A stretch of 34,733 nucleotides of DNA, taken from positions 1 through 34,733 of the IMG/VR virus record IMGVR_UViG_3300042470_001211; one strand, given 5' to 3'. Below are positions 20,301-25,393 of this stretch, one piece after another (within the stretch, counting starts at the first letter, position 1; the number at the start of each line of letters is the position of its first letter). The translations under genes and the position numbers were made by a program. The DNA comes from a virus. The notes under the pieces are model-generated. The model was not told the DNA's origin. It saw only the letters and a list, made by a program, of their open reading frames with translations, and did no database searches.

Positions 20301-23300
20301 CAACCACTGCGAACACATTTACAGTAAAACCCGTACGTCAAGCTAATACAGCAAACGTCATGTACTATAACAGTACAACAGGCGAAATATCATATGATGT
20401 ATTATCAGGTGGATCATCAATTGCTAATGGAAACAGTAACGTTTCAATTCCTGCTGCAAATGGTAATGTCAATATTTCTGCAGTAGGTAATGCAAACGTA
20501 GTAGTTGTAACAGGTACAGGCGCAAATATTACAGGTAGTTTAGGTGTAAGTTTAGATATAGTTGGTAATACAGCTAACTTTAGTGGTAATGTCATTGTAC
20601 CAAACTTAACAGTTAATCTAGGGTTAAGTGGAAATACTGCTAACTTTAGCGGTAACGTTATCGTACCTAATTTAACAGTAAATCTTGAATTAGACGGAAA
20701 TACAGCTAACTTTAATAGTGCAACCATTGTAGATTTTGTAGCTTCAAATACTGCAAACCTAGGGGCAGTGGCAAATGTCATTATTACAGGTGGTAGTAAT
20801 GGACAGGTTCTTTCTACTAACGGAAGTGGTAACTTAAGTTGGGTATCAATTAGTTCAAGTAGCATAGCTAATGGCAATAGTAATGTAGACATCCCTGCTG
20901 CTAACGGTAATGTCAATATTTCATCAGCAGGTAATGCAAATATACTAGTTGTTACAGGTACAGGAGTTAATGTATCAGGAACGTTTAACAGTACCGCTAA
21001 TGCTACTGCTGCAAATTTTGTCACAGTAGGTGGATTATACTCACCTTATCATTATGACGCTCAAACAGGTGTGTCACATTTATTTGTTGGTAATACATTA
21101 ATTAATCTTGTTGTAAATACTGTAAATCAAGCTACCTTTACAGCATATGGTTTATCACTTGGAAATACAGGTAATACTTCTCCATCACCTAACGTTCTTC
21201 AAATTGGAACTAACGCCCAAGCAGTTTATGCTAACAATATAGCTATTGGTCAAGGTGCTAGAGGCAATGGATCATCAGGTAATTCAATCGCTATTGGGCA
21301 TACTACTTTAGCGGGTTCAAGAGGAATCGCTATAGGATCAAATTCAAGAACAGGTGATGGCAATTTTGATTCAATAGTGATAGGTGCTAATGCAGGAGCA
21401 AGTGATACAGCAAATAATACGATTATACTTAATGCAAGTACTTCCGCATTAAACGCAACCACTGCGAACACATTTACAGTAAAACCCGTACGTCAAGCCA
21501 ACACTGCAAATGTCATGTACTATAACAGTACAACAGGCGAAATATCATATGATGTATTATCAGGTGGTGCGCTTATATCAAATGGTAACAGTAACGTAAA
21601 TATACCTGCTGCTAATGGCAATATTAGCATGTCTGTTGCAGGTAACACAAATGTAGTAGTTGTTACAGGTACAGGGGTTAACGTAGCGGGTACATTGAAT
21701 GCAACAGGTAATGCAAACGTAGGAAATCTAGGTACAGGTGGCTTAATTGCTGCAACAGGTAATGTAAGTGGTGGTAATTTTACTACTGTAGGAGTTGTTG
21801 AAGCTACAGGTAATATTATAACATCTGCAAATATTGTTACAGACTTTATTTTAGGTAAAACAAATAGTGTAACAATTGCTGCAGCAGGTACTAACCAAGA
21901 TATTGAATTAAAACCAAGTGGTACAGGTGTAGTTGATGTATGGGGCGCAAAAATATCTAATCTTGCTACTCCTGTTGCAAGTACAGATGCTGCTACAAAA
22001 GATTATGTTGATCAAGTTGCACAGGGATTACATACACACGCAGCTGTTGCAGCAGCAACACCTGACACATTGGCGAATGTTACTAGTGGTACGATCACTT
22101 ACAATAACGGTACTTCAGGAGTTGGTGCAACATTAACAACAACAGGTAGCTATACAACTATTGACGGTGTAAACATTGCAAGTTCAGGTACAAGAATTCT
22201 TGTTAAGAACGAAGCCAATGCTGCACATAATGGTATCTATACTTACACAAGTTCAACAGTTATTACACGTGCTACTGATTTTGATACACCAACTGAAATG
22301 GCAGGTGGTGACTTTACATTTGTTCAAAACGGTACATTATACAATGACACAGGATGGGTGATGGCTGATCCTGTTACTACAGTTGGAACGACTGCAGTAA
22401 ATTGGATACAGTTTAGTGGTGCAGGTACATACACAGCAGGTACAGGTTTAACATTAAACGGTACACAGTTTAGTATTAGTAACACAACAGTCACTGCTAA
22501 TAGTTATGGTAATGGTGATGTTGTTGCAACATTTACTGTTAACAGTCAAGGTCAAATAACTTCCGCAGCTAATACTGCTATTACAGCAAATGCAGCTAAT
22601 TTAACAGGAACAACACTAGCATCAAGTATCGTAACATCAAGTTTAACAACAGTTGGTACATTAGGGTCATTATCAGTAACAGGTAATATCACATCAGGTA
22701 ATGCTAATTTAGGTAATTTAGTAACTGCTAATTTCTTTACAGGTACATTAACCACTGCAGCACAACCTAATATTACAAGTGTTGGAACATTAAGTACATT
22801 AACAGTCAATGCAGTAACATATGCAAACACTGATGGTACAAACGGTCAAGTTCTTACAACATATGGTAATGGCATTACTTATTGGTCAACTGTTACAGGC
22901 GGCGGTGGTGGGGGCGCATCTATTAGTAATGGTACGTCAAACGTTAACATCGCAACCGTAGATGGTAATGTAACAGTTGGAGTTGCAGGTAATGCAAATA
23001 TATTAACTATCACAGGAACAGGTGTTAATGTAAGTGGTACATCAAATACAACGGGTAATTTAAGTGCAGGAAATATTTCTACAGGTGGTGTACTAAGCGT
23101 TACAGGAAATGCTAATGTTGGTAATTTAGGTACAGCAGGATCAATTATTGGTCGCACACTTGAAAGTAATGTTGCACAAGGTACTGCTCCAATTATTGTA
23201 GCTTCAACCACAAAAGTAACTAATTTAAATGCAGACTTATTAGATGGTTATGATACTGCTACTGCAGCAACAGCAAATACAGTAGTAGTACGTGATGCAA

Positions 23301-23995
23301 ATGCAGATATAACTGCAGCAAACATTATTGGTACACAGGGTAGATTTAGTGCTAATGTTACAAGTCCTGTATTGATTTCTAATGTATCTACAGGTACTGC
23401 TCCATTAACTGTAACAAGCACAACACGTGTTGCTAACTTAAATGTTTCACATGCAAATGTTGCAGATCTTATTAGTATTAGTGATGTTAATACAGGTACT
23501 TATTATCCTATTTTAGCTAATGCTGCAACAGGTAATGTATCTGAAGGATCAAACGCAAATCTTTCGTTTAATGCTGCAACAGGAGCATTGAGCACAACAT
23601 CGTTAACTACAACGGGTAAAGTTACTATGGGTACTGTTCAGTATGCAAATACTGATGGTACAAATGGTCAAGTTTTAACAACGTATGGTAATGGTATTAC
23701 TTATTGGGCAACAGCAGCAGGTGGTGGTGGAGCAAGTATTTCCAATGGTACATCAAACATAAATATAGCTACATCGGATGGAAATATTACTGCGGGTGTT
23801 GGTGGTACAGCTAATGTATTAATTTTAACAACAACAGGTGCAAATATTACAGGTACATTTAATGCTACAGGTAATGCAAATGTTGGAAATATTGGTGCAG
23901 CAGCAGGGGTGTTTACAGGAAATGTAACATCAAATGGACAACAACTAACAACCACAGGTAAAGCAATTGCGATGGCTATAGTTTTCGGAGGATAA
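11324..23995 (+). CDS. Giant repeat fibre protein (4223 aa)
   Basis: This is the largest gene of the window and starts at GTG. Its N-terminus (MTQKYFNVKNGLSAGN) is paralogous to that of the previous gene. Residues ~40-2720 consist of 22-residue GNTANF repeats in several arrays, GNVGNVxITGGSNG modules, two 264-bp cassettes and two DPIIQLQV cassettes. Residues ~2728-3030 and ~3293-3415 contain SIAIGxxA-type repeats like the YadA head beta-roll, each closed by a FTVKPVRQANTANVMYYNST segment. Residues ~3540-3710 hold a non-repetitive region with the DAATKDYVDQVAQGL motif, found in many phage tail-fibre proteins. The C-terminus ends GKAIAMAIVFGG. No S74 intramolecular chaperone domain, signal peptide or membrane segment is visible. 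It is probably a very long tail or side fibre; the location is inference. Confidence 0.85.
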   Translation: MTQKYFNVKNGLSAGNIKLTASNNNIEGNTLIGNLSVTSEANLGNVSNLTIIGGSNGQFLQTDGNGNLTWAAATSGANGISNGTSNVAIPTANGNILFSVNGTANVITVTNTGIVAGGGSGGNITGANIISANIINAQSNLNVTGISNLGPNGNVIITGGSNGQYLQTDGNGVLSWAAITSSIPISNGNSNLDIPVANGNVNISVAGNANVLTVTGTGINVSGTINATQSLDGNTANFSGNVIVPNLTVNNEISGNTANFSTSVQSPLITVTGNSNVGLITNGNSNIGITANGNVTISSTGTANVLVVSSGGTNITGNLDVTQALTGNTANFSGNVVTPNLTVNLELSGNTANFSGNVQVANLDVNAEISGNTANFSGNVIVPNLTVNLQLAGNTANFSGNVQVDNLDVNAEISGNTANFSGNVIVPNLTVNLELDGNTANFSGNVQVANLDVNSEISGNTANFSGNVIVPNLTVNLELDGNTANFNSANVTDLIVSNTANLGNVGNVIITGGSNGYFLKTNGSGALDWAAISTSSISNGNSNVDIPAANGNVNISAVGNANVVVVTGTGANVSGTANITSDIIGGGNLNISGNAVIGGNLTVDGNLVYVNVTDLAVEDPIIQLQVEPNNQPLTSNTGKDVGTALNYYDTSAKTAFMGWDVSNAEIGFGSQVSISSEVVTFTEYANIRAGNSTLGNLASANFVQVSSNLTVNLELDGNTGNFNNLTVGDLVASNTANLGNVGNVIITGGSNGYFLQTNGSGALDWAAISTSSISNGNSNVDIPAANGNVNISAEGNANVLVVTGTGINVAGTLHTTGNANVANLSVVGDIANAGNISITNSLNAVLGTFSGNVTANAFVSTSTSAPSITSNGALTLTANSNINLGSAGNANILVVTGTGVNVTGTLNATGNANVGNLGTTGLVVAGVANLGAVGNVIITGGSNGQVLSTNGSGNLSWISVSTSSISNGNSNVNIPAANGNVNISAVGNANVVVVTGTGINVSGTLNATGNANVGNLGTSGEIIATGNITASSFISTSSNSPSISSANNLLITSNTAVSISNINVISNGTSNLSIPAANGNVTISSAGNTVLVITGTGVNVTGTINATQALDGNTANFSGNVVVPNLTVNLELDGNTANFNSATIGNFVVSSTANLGNVGNVIITGGSNGQVLTTNGSGNLSWANLTATSIENGTSNVSIPTANGNVVISVNANSNVLTVTGTGINVSGTINATQSLDGNTANFSGNVIVPNLTVNTELSGNTANFSGNVQVANLDVNSEISGNTANFSGNVIVPNLTVNLELAGNTANFSGNVVAPNLTVNTELSGNTANFSGNVQVNNLDVNAEISGNTANFSGNVVVPNLTVNLELDGNTANFNSANVSDLVVANTANLGNVGNVTITGGSNGYFLKTNGSGALDWAAISTSSISNGNSNVDIPTANGNVTVSVAGNANVLVVTGTGINVSGTINATQSIDGNTANFSGNVVVPNLTVNNEISGNTANFSTSVQSPLITVTGNSNVGLITNGNSNIGITANGNIAISSTGTANVLVVSSGGTNITGNLDVTQELTGNTANFSGNVIVPNLTINLELDGNTANFNSANVTDLIVANTANLGNVANVIITGGSNGQVLSTNGSGNLSWVSISTSSISNGNSNVAIPVANSNVEISVAGNANVVVVTGTGANVSGTANITSDIIGGGNLNISGNAVIGGNLTVDGNLVYVNVTDLAVQDPIIQLQVEPNGAPLTSNTGKDVGTALNYYDTSAKVAFMGWDVSNAEIGFGSQVSISSEVVTFTEHANIRAGNAVLGNLASANFVNVSSNLTVNLELDGNTGNFNSLTIGDLVASNTANLGNVGNVIITGGSNGQVLSTNGSGNLSWVSISSSSISNGNSNVDIPAANGNVTVSVAGNANILTVTGTGINVSGTINATQSLDGNTANFSGNVVVPNLTVNLELSGNTANFSGNVQVANLDVNSELSGNTANFSGNVIVPNLSVNLELAGNTANFSGNVQVANLDVNSEISGNTANFSGNVIVPNLTVNLELDGNTANFNNATISDLSVSNTANLGNVGNVTITGGSNGYFLQTDGSGNLDWAQLSSSSISNGNSNVSIPVANSNVEISVAGNANVVVVTGTGANITGTLNVSGNANVGNLGVAEVLATANVTAPQLISNISTGTAPLVVTSTTVVANLNANALQGNTPSDTATANSIAQRNADGNITANFFIGNGSQLTGITATSISNGNSNINIPAANGNVNISAVGNANVLVITGTGINVAGTINATQALDGNTANFSGNVVVPNLTVNLELAGNTANFSGNVQVANLDVNAEISGNTANFSGNVITPNLTVNLELDGNTANFNSATIADLIASNTANLGNVGNVIITGGSNGQVLTTNGNGNLSWANLAATSIENGTSNVSIPTANGNVVISVDGNANVVTFTSTALVTGNGSGGNITGVDVLSASTANISGNVIANNINVNANLTTANFSATTANLGNVGNLTILGGTANYVLSTDGSGNLFWQFISGSGSPSNLVNGNSNIDIPAANGNATISVAGNANVLVVTGTGINVAGTINATQALDGNTANFSGNVVVPNLTVNLDLAGNTANFSGDVEFDANILVNLELTGNTASFNNANIVDIIVSNTANLGNVGNVTITGGSNGQVLSTDGNGVLSWSTPSSGSSSNIANGNSNVSISTAGGNIDFSVNGTANVFQVAAGGNLVGNFIKVYSNGQTILGNAATSNIANGIAIGHTANSFGTYGIAIGQSSKAGPGGVSLGRSAFSNANSIAIGNAALGGFGAGANVVESIAIGSEALLFGGATLITGAVFVGTRAGSIVQAGGTGAVAVGWEAGGSNSSYVFTGSGNRFIAIGNVAGYKPPNDDSIVIGSNAGWNAGRNTNGITLDTNAANIIAIGTLAGQSANGNYNIAIGANAGFTGNSNSIAIGASTGSNAAANSISIGVNAGASNVGANAILIGANAGVGNATAANVIVLNATGANLEATTANTFTVKPVRQANTANVMYYNSTTGEISYDVLSGGSSIANGNSNVSIPAANGNVNISAVGNANVVVVTGTGANITGSLGVSLDIVGNTANFSGNVIVPNLTVNLGLSGNTANFSGNVIVPNLTVNLELDGNTANFNSATIVDFVASNTANLGAVANVIITGGSNGQVLSTNGSGNLSWVSISSSSIANGNSNVDIPAANGNVNISSAGNANILVVTGTGVNVSGTFNSTANATAANFVTVGGLYSPYHYDAQTGVSHLFVGNTLINLVVNTVNQATFTAYGLSLGNTGNTSPSPNVLQIGTNAQAVYANNIAIGQGARGNGSSGNSIAIGHTTLAGSRGIAIGSNSRTGDGNFDSIVIGANAGASDTANNTIILNASTSALNATTANTFTVKPVRQANTANVMYYNSTTGEISYDVLSGGALISNGNSNVNIPAANGNISMSVAGNTNVVVVTGTGVNVAGTLNATGNANVGNLGTGGLIAATGNVSGGNFTTVGVVEATGNIITSANIVTDFILGKTNSVTIAAAGTNQDIELKPSGTGVVDVWGAKISNLATPVASTDAATKDYVDQVAQGLHTHAAVAAATPDTLANVTSGTITYNNGTSGVGATLTTTGSYTTIDGVNIASSGTRILVKNEANAAHNGIYTYTSSTVITRATDFDTPTEMAGGDFTFVQNGTLYNDTGWVMADPVTTVGTTAVNWIQFSGAGTYTAGTGLTLNGTQFSISNTTVTANSYGNGDVVATFTVNSQGQITSAANTAITANAANLTGTTLASSIVTSSLTTVGTLGSLSVTGNITSGNANLGNLVTANFFTGTLTTAAQPNITSVGTLSTLTVNAVTYANTDGTNGQVLTTYGNGITYWSTVTGGGGGGASISNGTSNVNIATVDGNVTVGVAGNANILTITGTGVNVSGTSNTTGNLSAGNISTGGVLSVTGNANVGNLGTAGSIIGRTLESNVAQGTAPIIVASTTKVTNLNADLLDGYDTATAATANTVVVRDANADITAANIIGTQGRFSANVTSPVLISNVSTGTAPLTVTSTTRVANLNVSHANVADLISISDVNTGTYYPILANAATGNVSEGSNANLSFNAATGALSTTSLTTTGKVTMGTVQYANTDGTNGQVLTTYGNGITYWATAAGGGGASISNGTSNINIATSDGNITAGVGGTANVLILTTTGANITGTFNATGNANVGNIGAAAGVFTGNVTSNGQQLTTTGKAIAMAIVFGG
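12068..12331 (+). repeat. 264-bp cassette, copy 2 of 3
   Basis: Nearly identical to 8599-8862 in the upstream gene and to 15791-16054 in the same gene. It differs at a few bases, including GNVTISS for GNIAISS. Confidence 0.9.
12341..12802 (+). repeat. Tandem 66-bp repeat, 7 alternating units
   Basis: Units start at 12341, 12407, 12473, 12539, 12605, 12671 and 12737. They alternate strictly between an A type (PNLTVNLxL) and a B type (NLDVNxEI), giving a 132-bp higher-order period. The last unit carries the NSANVTDL cap. Confidence 0.9.
12555..12780 (+). repeat. 94-bp identical direct repeat, 132 bp apart
   Basis: Bases 12555-12648 and 12687-12780 are identical by direct reading (94 bases, offset 132). 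The span equals one A/B pair of 66-bp units, so this looks like a recent tandem duplication inside the array. Confidence 0.85.
12883..13689 (+). repeat. 99-bp identical direct repeat, 708 bp apart
   Basis: Bases 12883-12981 and 13591-13689 are identical by direct reading. They encode TNGSGALDWAAIS and SISNGNSNVDIPAANGN. The 708-bp offset (236 codons) preserves the frame, so recombination between the copies would delete or duplicate one whole DPIIQLQV module without a frameshift. Confidence 0.85.
13052..13410 (+). repeat. DPIIQLQV cassette, copy 3 of 4
   Basis: About 120 codons from ANITSDIIGGGNLNISGN to NIRAGNSTLGNL, with EDPIIQLQVEPNNQPL. Its closest relative by eye is copy 4 at 16379-16738 in the same gene. 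Confidence 0.85.
15074..15469 (+). repeat. Tandem 66-bp repeat, 6 units
   Basis: Six in-frame units of the 22-residue motif start at 15074, 15140, 15206, 15272, 15338 and 15404. The A and B types are mixed (A-B-A-A-B-A) and the last unit has the NSANVSD cap. Confidence 0.85.
15791..16054 (+). repeat. 264-bp cassette, copy 3 of 3
   Basis: Same length and order as 8599-8862 and 12068-12331, with scattered single-base differences. It has DVTQELTGN where the other copies have DVTQALTGN. Confidence 0.9.
16379..16738 (+). repeat. DPIIQLQV cassette, copy 4 of 4
   Basis: About 120 codons from ANITSDIIGGGNLNISGN to NIRAGNAVLGNL, with QDPIIQLQVEPNGAPL. Like copy 3, it is followed by NLTVNLELDGNTGNF, an unusual TGNF variant of the TANF repeat. 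Confidence 0.85.
17150..17479 (+). repeat. Tandem 66-bp repeat, 5 alternating units
   Basis: Five in-frame units from 17150, alternating A (PNLxVNLEL) and B (ANLDVNSE) types. The array is capped by NNATISDL. Confidence 0.85.
18203..18400 (+). repeat. Tandem 66-bp repeat, 3 units
   Basis: Three units (A-B-A) start at 18203, 18269 and 18335, with an NSATIADL cap. This is the last multi-unit array before the beta-roll region. Confidence 0.85.
19505..20299 (+). other. YadA-head-like SIAIG beta-roll region
   Basis: Inside the giant fibre gene, this segment encodes more than ten repeats of the form (S/G/N)-I-A-I-G-x-x-A, for example GIAIGHTA, SIAIGNAA, NIAIGANAG and SISIGVNAG, spaced at roughly 14-25 residues. 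This pattern defines the left-handed beta-roll of YadA-type trimeric autotransporter heads. By analogy the segment should be trimeric and may bind surfaces. Confidence 0.7.
20300..20412 (+). repeat. 113-bp module closing the beta-roll, copy 1
   Basis: Encodes ATTANTFTVKPVRQANTAN then VMYYNSTTGEISYDVLSGG. Copy 2 at 21455-21567 has the same length and differs at only a few third-codon positions. Confidence 0.85.
21201..21454 (+). other. Second, shorter SIAIG beta-roll region
   Basis: Encodes NIAIGQGA, SIAIGHTTLAG, GIAIGSNS and SIVIGANAGASD repeats, then the cap TIILNAS. It is a shorter version of the 19505-20299 region and is followed by the same 113-bp closing module, which suggests duplication of a whole domain with loss of repeats. 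Confidence 0.65.
21455..21567 (+). repeat. 113-bp module closing the beta-roll, copy 2
   Basis: Near-identical to 20300-20412; protein sequence is the same across TFTVKPVRQANTANVMYYN. Confidence 0.85.
23987..23991 (+). promoter_or_regulatory. Strong ribosome binding site GGAGG
   Basis: GGAGG lies inside the last codons of the giant fibre gene and 7 bases before the ATG at 23998. The small structural protein can therefore be translated from the same mRNA. Confidence 0.7.
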
Positions 23996-23997
23996 AA

Positions 23998-24354
23998 ATG
24001 GCAAACCCAAATATTGTTAATGTAACACAAATTTATGGAATTAGTAACGTAGCTGCACTTACATCAAGTACCGCAAATATTGTGACTAACCCATCAGGTA
24101 GTAATGAAGTATTAAAATTAAACTCAGTTTCTGTTGGAAATTATTCAGGTGCTAATATTACTTGTAATGTTATGATTAATAGAAGCGGGACTGTTTATTA
24201 TTTTGCGGGTAATGTTACTGTTCCATCTTATTCAACATTAATTGTTGTTGGTAAGGATAATGGTGTTTATCTTAATGAAGGTGACGTTTTACAAGCAAAT
24301 TGTAACGCAAGTCCTGCAGGAACAATTATTGCATCTTATGATGAAATTGGATAA
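23998..24354 (+). CDS. Small putative virion structural protein (118 aa)
   Basis: The sequence MANPNIVNVTQIYG, then SSTANIVTNPSGSNEVLKLN, SVGNYSGANIT and YSTLIVVGKDNGVYLNEGD, matches a small protein family that I recognise from T4-like and other marine phages, where it is usually encoded beside fibre genes. It is hydrophilic, with predicted beta structure (alternating hydrophobic residues), and has no signal peptide. It starts two bases after the giant fibre stop codon with a GGAGG site, so both are made from one transcript. A structural or accessory role, such as a connector or cap for the fibre, is inferred from family context. No biochemical function is known to me. Confidence 0.7.
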   Translation: MANPNIVNVTQIYGISNVAALTSSTANIVTNPSGSNEVLKLNSVSVGNYSGANITCNVMINRSGTVYYFAGNVTVPSYSTLIVVGKDNGVYLNEGDVLQANCNASPAGTIIASYDEIG

Positions 24355-24357
24355 ATA
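24350..24357 (+). promoter_or_regulatory. T4-like late promoter element GATAAATA
   Basis: GATAAATA is an exact match to the (N)ATAAATA late element of T4-like cyanophages and overlaps the TAA stop of the 118-residue gene. Transcription would begin about six bases later, giving a ~25-base leader for the glycine-rich gene at 24388. Confidence 0.45.
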
Positions 24358-24358
24358 A

Positions 24359-24377
24359 TTTTAGATTTTTTCTAAAA
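24359..24377 (+). other. AU-rich hairpin with T5 loop
   Basis: TTTTAGA, TTTTT loop, TCTAAAA: a perfect 7-bp stem followed by more T residues. It could act as a weak terminator or a leader hairpin for the next gene. The stem has only one G-C pair, so stability is low. Confidence 0.35.
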
Positions 24378-24387
24378 TTTTATAGTT

Positions 24388-25383
24388 ATGAGATCACAAA
24401 CTAATCGTGCAATAACGGGTAATGGGTTACCGACTACAAGTAACCTTGGCCCAGGTATTAACACCATTCAAGATATGCAGCAGTCACAAACTGCTGTCGC
24501 CCCAGGCCCCTCAGGTCCTAATAAAACACCTTCGTTTGATTACTTAGTTGTTGGGGGTGGTGGCGCAGGTTCTCCAGGAGTTTCCACAGGACCAGGTACA
24601 GGTTACTTTTCTAGAGGTGGTGGTGGTGCAGGTGGATATAATAGTGGTAATGTTACAACTTATTTAGATGGTCTTACATTAAATGTAACAGTTGGAGGTG
24701 GTGCACCTGCTTTTCCTGCTTCAGGTGTATCAAGTTCTATAACCTGCCCTGCTTTAGGTGGAAGTATCATTGGATATGGTGGTGGTTCAGGTAATAGTAC
24801 AGGTAATAGACCAACAGGAACAGTAGCAGGTATACAGTCAACTAACGCAGGAAGCGGTGCGGGTGGTGACCCAATGGCAGGTTGGGGTAGAGGACTCCCA
24901 GGTCAAGGCACCAATGGTGGCAGATCAGAAAATCAAGCATCTAACCAAGCAGGAGGTGGTGGTGGCGGTGCAGGTGGAGGAGGTGGCAACGCAACTTATC
25001 TTAGTTTAGGTGCATCAGCAGGTGGTGGTGGTGGCGGAGGAGCAACATGGCTTAATGGTATCACATATGGTGGCGGTGGTGGTGGTGGATCAAAAGGACC
25101 TACCGTAGGTAGATCAGGTGGTGGCGGTGGTGGTGGGGGCGCAGGTGGCGCACAAACTCCTGGAAATACTGCAGGAATAGCAGGATCTTCAAATACAGGT
25201 GGCGGTGGAGGGGGATCTGCAGCACCATCCGCTGGTGTAGGAGCAGGTGGTAGTGGCATTGTAATTATCCGTTGGCCCGACACATACGATGCAGCAAATG
25301 CTACAACAGGATCTCCTACTGTATCTACTTCAGGTGGGTATAGATATTATACATTTACAGGAAATGGAAGCTTAACTTTTTAG
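24388..25383 (+). CDS. Glycine-rich adhesin-like tail protein (331 aa)
   Basis: Residues 1-45 form a short N-terminal tag (RSQTNRAITGNGLPTTSNLG, QDMQQ) shared with the next gene. Residues ~52-290 are glycine-rich with many GGGG runs, starting YLVVGGGGAG. The C-terminus has the conserved closing motif GGSGIVIIRWPDTY, then TTGSPT and YYTFTGNGSLTF. This closing motif is widespread in glycine-rich proteins of marine phages. By analogy with gp38 adhesins of T-even phages such as S16, the glycine runs may form a polyglycine-II bundle that presents receptor-binding loops. No good ribosome binding site precedes the ATG. Tip adhesin is the most likely role, by inference. Confidence 0.7.
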   Translation: MRSQTNRAITGNGLPTTSNLGPGINTIQDMQQSQTAVAPGPSGPNKTPSFDYLVVGGGGAGSPGVSTGPGTGYFSRGGGGAGGYNSGNVTTYLDGLTLNVTVGGGAPAFPASGVSSSITCPALGGSIIGYGGGSGNSTGNRPTGTVAGIQSTNAGSGAGGDPMAGWGRGLPGQGTNGGRSENQASNQAGGGGGGAGGGGGNATYLSLGASAGGGGGGGATWLNGITYGGGGGGGSKGPTVGRSGGGGGGGGAGGAQTPGNTAGIAGSSNTGGGGGGSAAPSAGVGAGGSGIVIIRWPDTYDAANATTGSPTVSTSGGYRYYTFTGNGSLTF

Positions 25384-25393
25384 GTTATAAAAT

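Noticed and set aside
2080-23995. CRISPR array
   Set aside because: The regular repeats are in-frame coding repeats without unique spacers of constant length, and no cas genes are near.
21900-23995. S74 intramolecular chaperone at the C-terminus of the giant fibre
   Set aside because: The MYYNSTTGEISYD phrase often precedes such a domain, but no S74-like helical segment with the Ser/Asp cleavage motif follows.
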